Of a DNA stretch of 64,000 bases, positions 58,643 to 64,000 are shown piece by piece. The first letter of the stretch is position 1. Every line of letters begins with the position of its first letter. The stretch is from assembly GCF_026151205.1 (NCBI RefSeq), contig NC_087079.1, positions 9,538,635-9,602,634 on the forward strand, given 5' to 3'. The notes under the pieces are model-generated. The model did not search any database, was not told the origin of the DNA, and saw only the letters and a list, made by a program, of their open reading frames with translations. The stretch is from Bolinopsis microptera (Eukaryota; Ctenophora; Tentaculata; Lobata; Bolinopsidae). The position numbers were made by a program, and so were the translations under genes.

Positions 58643-60136
58643 CTGGAACATTATCATGAATGAACTCGGTAAAATACAAATATTTACCATGCATGATTGG
58701 AATTTCTGAAAACGTGATATTTGTGATTCGTCAGTTAAAGATTCAGGTTTTAGATTTGACGGTTCCCTGAAATAAACCCTATTGCTTGACTGCACGAGCT
58801 AGAAGACTTTAAGGGTAGTTTTGTACTTCTGTTGAAATTTACAGAGTACCGGAAGTCCCCAGATACATTAAAAATCGTTTTAACTTATTAATCTTAGTTA
58901 TTCCGAGTTTTTATAATACTAATGAGATTGGTTTCGTTCAGTAAAGAGACATTTTTTGATGAAGATAAAATTAATTTTAACAGAATTTTTACAATGTTAG
59001 GTATTAGCAATTTAACAGTTGCTTACAAATATTGAAAACTTTTAACTGACTCAAACAAGATATATATTCTTCTTAATTATCAGTAGCTGATACCTCCAAA
59101 AGTGGAGTGATTGTTTGGTTTCCATAGTAACTAATCTCTCAGTTCTTAGACAGGAGGTTAGCAGTTTATTTATGTTTTGAAATGCTTTATATTAGTACAC
59201 AGAACAATCAATAAGATACTGTAATACTGGTTTACAAGATAAATCCGATTCTAAATTCAACAAAATTCAACACGCGTGTCTTTTCAACAGACGTACCCGT
59301 TCGCACTCTAGTACACTTCACATCCCCAATTGGACATTTGATTTTTAGTCGTTTTTTTAGTCGTTACATTGTAAGATGTGGTAAAGAGTGATTTTCAGCT
59401 CCTCTCAGTAAATACTGATTATGTGATCTCCGCTCCATTCTACATGAATAGTCCTTATATAATAACTACGTTGAAGAAATAAGCTAGATTGTGATTCTCT
59501 GTAGATTACCCATTCTTGTGAGCTAAATGGGTTGATTTTATTGTAGGAATTCAACAGCTGTGGTAATTCAGAAATTCATAAATAATATTTTACAATTAAA
59601 ATATAAGGCAAGACTATTTTCATTTAAACATTAATGTAATTACTAATTATTGATGAAAGTAAAACAGTAACAAGACCACGAACTTGGACGAATCGACATT
59701 CCAGTCCAGTTGACAATGATACCAACGAAATATTTTTATCAGCCAACCTCAGAATGATAAAATATCACTGCTTACTGTATAATATTGAATCTAACAGCTT
59801 TGTTTCAATATCTCCAAAGCTGATACCATCGAATATCTCCATCGGTAAAAAAATATCTCCATTCTGTTAAAAAAATCGTTTTAACTAATTGATTTTACTT
59901 TTTATGAGTTGTGATGATACAAATAAGAAGTCTTTGAGATGAAGCTTGGTTTCGTTTAGTAAAAGGGAATTGTTTTATGAAGATAAAATTAATTTTTACG
60001 GGATTTTTTACAACGGAGAGCCAGTTAGCAATTAAATAAATATTGAAAACTTTTAACTGACTCAAAAAATATATATTAAACAGTCTTTTCAACTATGTTC
60101 TCGGAAGAAATATTTCCTATTTTCCTAGAGTAAATA
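58643..60136. other. Gene-free stretch with a diverged ~150 bp duplication
   Basis: Segments 58920-59075 and 59935-60085 are related (GGTTTCGTT(C/T)AGTAAA, GAAGATAAAATTAATTTT, ATTGAAAACTTTTAACTGAC). Otherwise AT-rich. RFT1 N-terminal exons were looked for here and not found. Confidence 0.5.
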
Positions 60137-61138
60137 TCAGCATATCTCCTCCGTACGAACTGAAGGCCGTTTCTCCAAGTCCTCAGGAATGTATGTCAGA
60201 TTAAAACCGCTGACCGTCTTCTCTAGGTTCTTTGTGAGCTGTTCTTTAAAGCTGCGAGTTTTTGCGCCAGCATGCTCTTTAATTTGAAGTGCTATTCTTG
60301 GGTTAGCAATGAAATATATGACCGGATTAAAGATACAGTTACAGTGATATAGCGTCACCGTGAATATCTGGGCTACTTCGTAGGACAGCCTCATTTTAAC
60401 GGTAACCATTATAACCTGAGGGATAGCCACGGCCACACCGGTTAGCAAGATAGCAGTTGTGGTTACTAAGAGTCTGCCAACTGGAATCTTGTTCTTTACT
60501 ATTGAGATAGCTATGATGAGATACATGAGGGCAATAGCAATAAGAGGAACCATTAAGGACATGATGGGTAGGATGGGTTTCACGTCAAATACACATCTGT
60601 TGTAGGATGCCTGGTATTTGACCTCCATGGTACCTATTGCGTATCTGACCGGATCATAAATGAGATGGGTGATTACAGCAGGAAGCCAGGATGTTATAAC
60701 CATTGCTTTGCTGACTTTTGGGGTCACGATGTCTCTGTATTTCGTTGGAAAGACCAGGGCAATGAATCGATCAACTGTCAGTGGTAGTAAGGTAAACATG
60801 ATGGAGTCCCAAACGAAGTACGCAGGGAACGGGAAGAAATAGCAGTACCACGACACAGACCCATCATCTCCAACCCCCATGAAGTGTGGGGATATGATAC
60901 TCAACCCTCTAGGAACAGCTATCAGCCCCATCAGAGCATCGTTCAGAGCTACGTTTATCAGAAATATCTTCTTAGATCCGGGCAGCTTTATAATGTTGAA
61001 ATGTAGACAGATGATAGCAGCGGTGCTCATTAGGAATCCTAGAGTTCCTATTCCTGCTAAACCGTATCCGTTAATGAGATCGAAAGTGCATTTCTCTGTG
61101 GAATTTGAGCAGCTGTTTTCCTCGACGTTGTATCCCAT
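60137..61138 (-). CDS. Class A (rhodopsin-like) G protein-coupled receptor, orphan
   Basis: Single-exon receptor of 333 residues; the first ATG is at 61138 (the frame extends one GTG codon further). N-terminal glycosylation site NST. Seven hydrophobic spans at about 24-48, 58-78, 100-122, 145-165, 190-213, 222-245 and 257-280. Seen: Asp in TM2 (NVALNDALMG), Cys before TM3 and in loop 2 (NRCVF), DRF in place of DRY at the end of TM3, Trp in TM4, Pro in TM6 and NPVIY in TM7. TM6 lacks CWxP. The C-tail has Ser/Thr sites and ends EEIC. The ligand class cannot be assigned. An acceptor-like TTTCTTTAGCAG just upstream suggests a 5' UTR intron. Same strand as RFT1. Confidence 0.85.
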   Translation of the reverse strand: MGYNVEENSCSNSTEKCTFDLINGYGLAGIGTLGFLMSTAAIICLHFNIIKLPGSKKIFLINVALNDALMGLIAVPRGLSIISPHFMGVGDDGSVSWYCYFFPFPAYFVWDSIMFTLLPLTVDRFIALVFPTKYRDIVTPKVSKAMVITSWLPAVITHLIYDPVRYAIGTMEVKYQASYNRCVFDVKPILPIMSLMVPLIAIALMYLIIAISIVKNKIPVGRLLVTTTAILLTGVAVAIPQVIMVTVKMRLSYEVAQIFTVTLYHCNCIFNPVIYFIANPRIALQIKEHAGAKTRSFKEQLTKNLEKTVSGFNLTYIPEDLEKRPSVRTEEIC

Positions 61139-61800
61139 CACTGCTAAAGAAACCTGGACAGCTAAAGTTAATTTTAATAATAATGTGAGGCTGACGTTTG
61201 ACTGCCTGGCGGCCTAAGGCAACTCTAAATTATAACTGGCTACAAAACCAAGGCTAGCCTCGAGCACAATTGTAACTGCAGTTTTATAGATCTCTAAATG
61301 TTAAATAAACACACTTGCAGGTACCACCCGTATTCACACTCAGACCTGAGTTTAGTCATTTTCCGATACGAGATTGAGGAAGGGTTCTATAAACCAAGGT
61401 TATAACTATAACAACAAATCTAAAATACTGAGCTGAAAAGGGTTGCACGTGCAAAAACGCAGGCTACTGCTGTTTTCTCAAGACGGGGTAGACAAAAGAA
61501 AAGACATTTCAGCGGTACAATATAATTAATTAGTGCCCTGATTAATATACTGCAGCTGGCAATCAATGAGAGGAAGAAGACCAATTAGAAATGCTATTTT
61601 TATTTGTGGTTAATTGCATTGTATCAAAAAGGGGGGATTACCTAATTTAATTAGTTGACGACTCAGAGATTTACATTAATGAACAATGAATAATGAATAT
61701 CCCTTTCTAAATGTTCAGCAATTTCAATGAAATAATTAGACGTCCGTATGCAGATTTGATGTTAACCTAGCCAAGTTCTACCTTCACGTTCTGAGACCTG
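61139..61800. other. Gene-free stretch
   Basis: Upstream region of the GPCR gene. No TATA-like or other site that I would defend; no coding signal. Confidence 0.35.
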
Positions 61801-61899
61801 ACAAGGCCCAGAATAACCCAGTATTCGGTGGAACAGAAGCTAGTCCCGAGTCCAGCAGTACATCCCTCCCAAACTGGGGGGCGCTAACCATGATCAGCA

Positions 61900-62353
61900 G
61901 TGCTCGGTCTTCTTGTCAGGTGTTTGGGGAGTGGGGACCCTCACGTCGTGTCATTTGATGTGAGTATCTACAACTTACCCGGGGCGAGCTGTGATTACGT
62001 TTTGGCACTGGACCAAGATGCCGCACTGGACCAATTCTCTCTACGGGAGAATGCGACCCTGTGGCCACCTCGTTGAGGGAGTGTGCCTGGAATCAGTCAC
62101 TATCTACGCCATAGGAGATGCTGTTGTGTTGCAGAGAGGGCTGGATTGTGAACCACAAGGGAAGGAAATAAAGACAGTACAGCTGAAAGGACCAATAAGA
62201 GTAGGTCCTACGTCTGAAAGTGGACAGGAATTGGCAATGCGGGAACTCCCGCCCCTACCATGCAATGGATCACAAGTTCGGACGAATACTATATTACAGT
62301 CCGCCCTGAGGAATGCATATATTCACTATTTCATGCCATATTATCCTCGATAA
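61900..62353 (+). pseudogene. von Willebrand factor D-type domain relic, frameshifted
   Basis: Pieces of a VWD domain appear in order but in different frames: SSCQVFG, then GDPHVVSFD, VSIYNLPGASCDYVLALDQD, then in another frame RMRPCGHLVEGVCLESVTIY and GDAVVLQRGLDCEPQGKE, stop at 62351-62353. GDPHVVxFD and the CDYVLA and SVTIY…LQRG blocks are VWD hallmarks. At least two frameshifts within ~200 bases and no good splice sites argue for a pseudogene; sequencing error is the alternative. Confidence 0.6.
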
Positions 62354-62869
62354 CTTGCACTATGTGCTAGTGTAAAGATAATAATGAACGATGATACCAT
62401 CCTATATATGTAATTATACAGGATGCTACGACTCAGCTCTCCTAAAACTTGCTCAACAAGAATTTCGCCGCGGTTACACCACGCACGATTAATTTTCCCT
62501 GCTTAAACCGTAAATATTTGCAACGAAAAGTTAATTTTAACGATTAATAAAAATTAGATATTGGATTATTTTGTTGTTAAAAAGTTGCAATATTTTCATC
62601 GTAATTTGTTATTGCGCGCGTGCAGGATTGCGTGTAATCGAATATTTAGTACGCCGCGCACAAATTTTGGGCTAATTTGATTTGAACGGCATCGTTTGAC
62701 AATTGAAATTCGCGTTGGATAATGCAATTAACTAACACATGCTGAGCGTCGCGCGCAGCATAACAGACCCTTCCTATACTCATAATTACAGGGGAGTGGT
62801 CTATATTGCGAAGGAGCAGACTTTTGTCATCATCGCAGGTCCATCGGGATAGCTCATATATCCAAACCC

Positions 62870-63660
62870 GATTACTTATTCCCTACGATCTTTTTGCCTT
62901 CGGCAAGAGCAGGGAAAAAAATTTAAATGAAGACTGAACTAAAATTCGCTGACTGTCGCAGTTTTCGAGCTTGACTGAGTGTCTGATAAGCTGTACAGGA
63001 ACTGGACAGTAACCTTGACTGGCCGAGTAGTCTTCTCCTTCAACTTGCCAACTCTACTGAGCTCCATTGCTGGTTTCAGTCCAATCTTCTAAAATAATAT
63101 GTCTGTTCTGTTCAAGTCTTTACTGGAATCTTCAGGCAAACTGAAAATAATGACGTTCTTGCTCCGGTCTTCTGCTTGCACCACAGACTTGACGACTTTC
63201 TTCAAAGTCTCGGGAGTAACTGAACTTTCAGATTGACTAACGTTTTCCTGAACTGCATCGCTGTACGATTTAAACTGACTTTCTACCGTGTCTTTAACGA
63301 CGGTCTGCACTGCCTGCAACCGTTTCTGCAACTGTTTTTCTTTGCAGTCAATTATTGATTCTTGAGCGCTGATAACAAATTTCTGATTCTATATCAACTG
63401 ATTCTTGATTGAGCTCAGTACGTTTTTCATCTTCTTTAACGTGTCATTTTGAAAGCGAACCAAATGAAACGATACTGACAGAAACGCTGCAAACTTTTCT
63501 TTATCCGTTAAACTTAATGACCTTTTTAGCACAAATTTTTGCACTGTACAGAAGTCATGTTAACTGGTGCTTCACAACCGAACTGACTCATAACTTTTGC
63601 CATCCAATCCTCAGCTTTAAACATAATACTGTCAATCTCCGTGTCGTCCACAGCTGCCAT
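62870..63660 (-). pseudogene. LINE ORF1 relic
   Basis: From ATG 63660 the minus strand encodes an acidic N-terminus (MAAVDDTEIDSIMFKAEDWM). After a frameshift there is a coiled-coil stretch (QKRLQAVQTVVKDTVESQFK), then EDRSKNVIIFSLPEDSSKD, the start of the RRM-like domain of non-LTR ORF1 proteins, then after another shift KTTRPVKVTV. Frameshifts and a stop break it. No ORF2 follows. Confidence 0.6.
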
Positions 63661-64000
63661 GATGTACGGCTAAGCTTACAAGGATAAGAGAGCGAATCAA
63701 ACAAACTTAATACTATTAGTGTAGGACTGAGCTGAAGTGTAGGGCCGAACTCAGAACTGTGGTAGTATAGTGGTACTAATACCTTAAACAGGAATGTTAG
63801 GGAAGGGGAAGGTATCGTATGATTTTCAGGGTTTGAAATAGTATTACTGTTGCGTACCGTGCACACTGCTTAACTGTACCTTTACCGTACCTTAACTGTG
63901 CCTTAACCGTACCTTGGCCTTAGCTGCTGGGCCTTAACCGTGCCTTAAGTGTTCACTGTTCACAGACAGATTATCGAATTCCGAATTACTAGTTCATTAC

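Overview
The window is AT-rich, intron-rich nuclear DNA from an animal. Six multi-exon or single-exon genes of clear metazoan type are interspersed with a very dense load of transposable elements, palindromes, minisatellites and long poly(G)/poly(C) tracts. Nothing in it identifies the species. A marine invertebrate, possibly a non-bilaterian such as a cnidarian, would fit the receptor guanylyl cyclase, the Penelope-like and RTE-like retroelements and the repeat style, but this is only an impression.

Layout. 1-18987 (+): 3' part of a receptor guanylyl cyclase-type gene, 26 exons in the window. It runs from the ligand-binding ectodomain through one membrane segment and a kinase-homology domain to a cyclase-homology domain whose catalytic residues are replaced. 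One of its introns holds a broken RTE-like LINE that is itself interrupted by a hAT-type element. 20924-28162 (-): renalase (RNLS, 342 aa), with a 5.6 kb intron that contains a foldback-like element built from ~330 bp tandem units in opposite orientation. 28684-34316 (-): SART1/Snu66 splicing factor (747 aa), with a Penelope-like fragment and a 0.5 kb palindrome in its introns. 34.4-45.4 kb: intergenic, made of minisatellites, LINE fragments and several non-autonomous DNA transposons. 45476-45856 (+): an ATG8/LC3 gene whose product ends exactly at the conjugatable glycine. 46368-52043 (+): PLEKHF/phafin (PH-FYVE, 249 aa). 55617-58642 (-): RFT1, C-terminal two thirds; the N-terminal exons were not found. 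60137-61138 (-): single-exon class A GPCR. 61.8-63.7 kb: a frameshifted von Willebrand D-like relic and a broken LINE ORF1.

Gene models were built by hand from splice sites, reading phase and recall of family sequences. Three models close exactly in frame at the usual family length (RNLS 342 aa, PLEKHF 249 aa, SART1 747 aa), which supports the exon borders. ATG8 and PLEKHF are adjacent on one strand and both act in autophagy/endolysosomal traffic. SART1 and RNLS are also head-to-tail with about 520 bp between them. Whether either pair is co-transcribed cannot be seen from sequence.

The most unusual points are: the degenerate receptor cyclase; the pre-exposed C-terminal glycine of the ATG8 protein; a family of hAT-type elements with perfect 8 bp target duplications, two of which share an internal tandem module although their ends differ; and a small inverted-repeat element carrying an array of telomeric repeats inserted next to an RFT1 splice acceptor.
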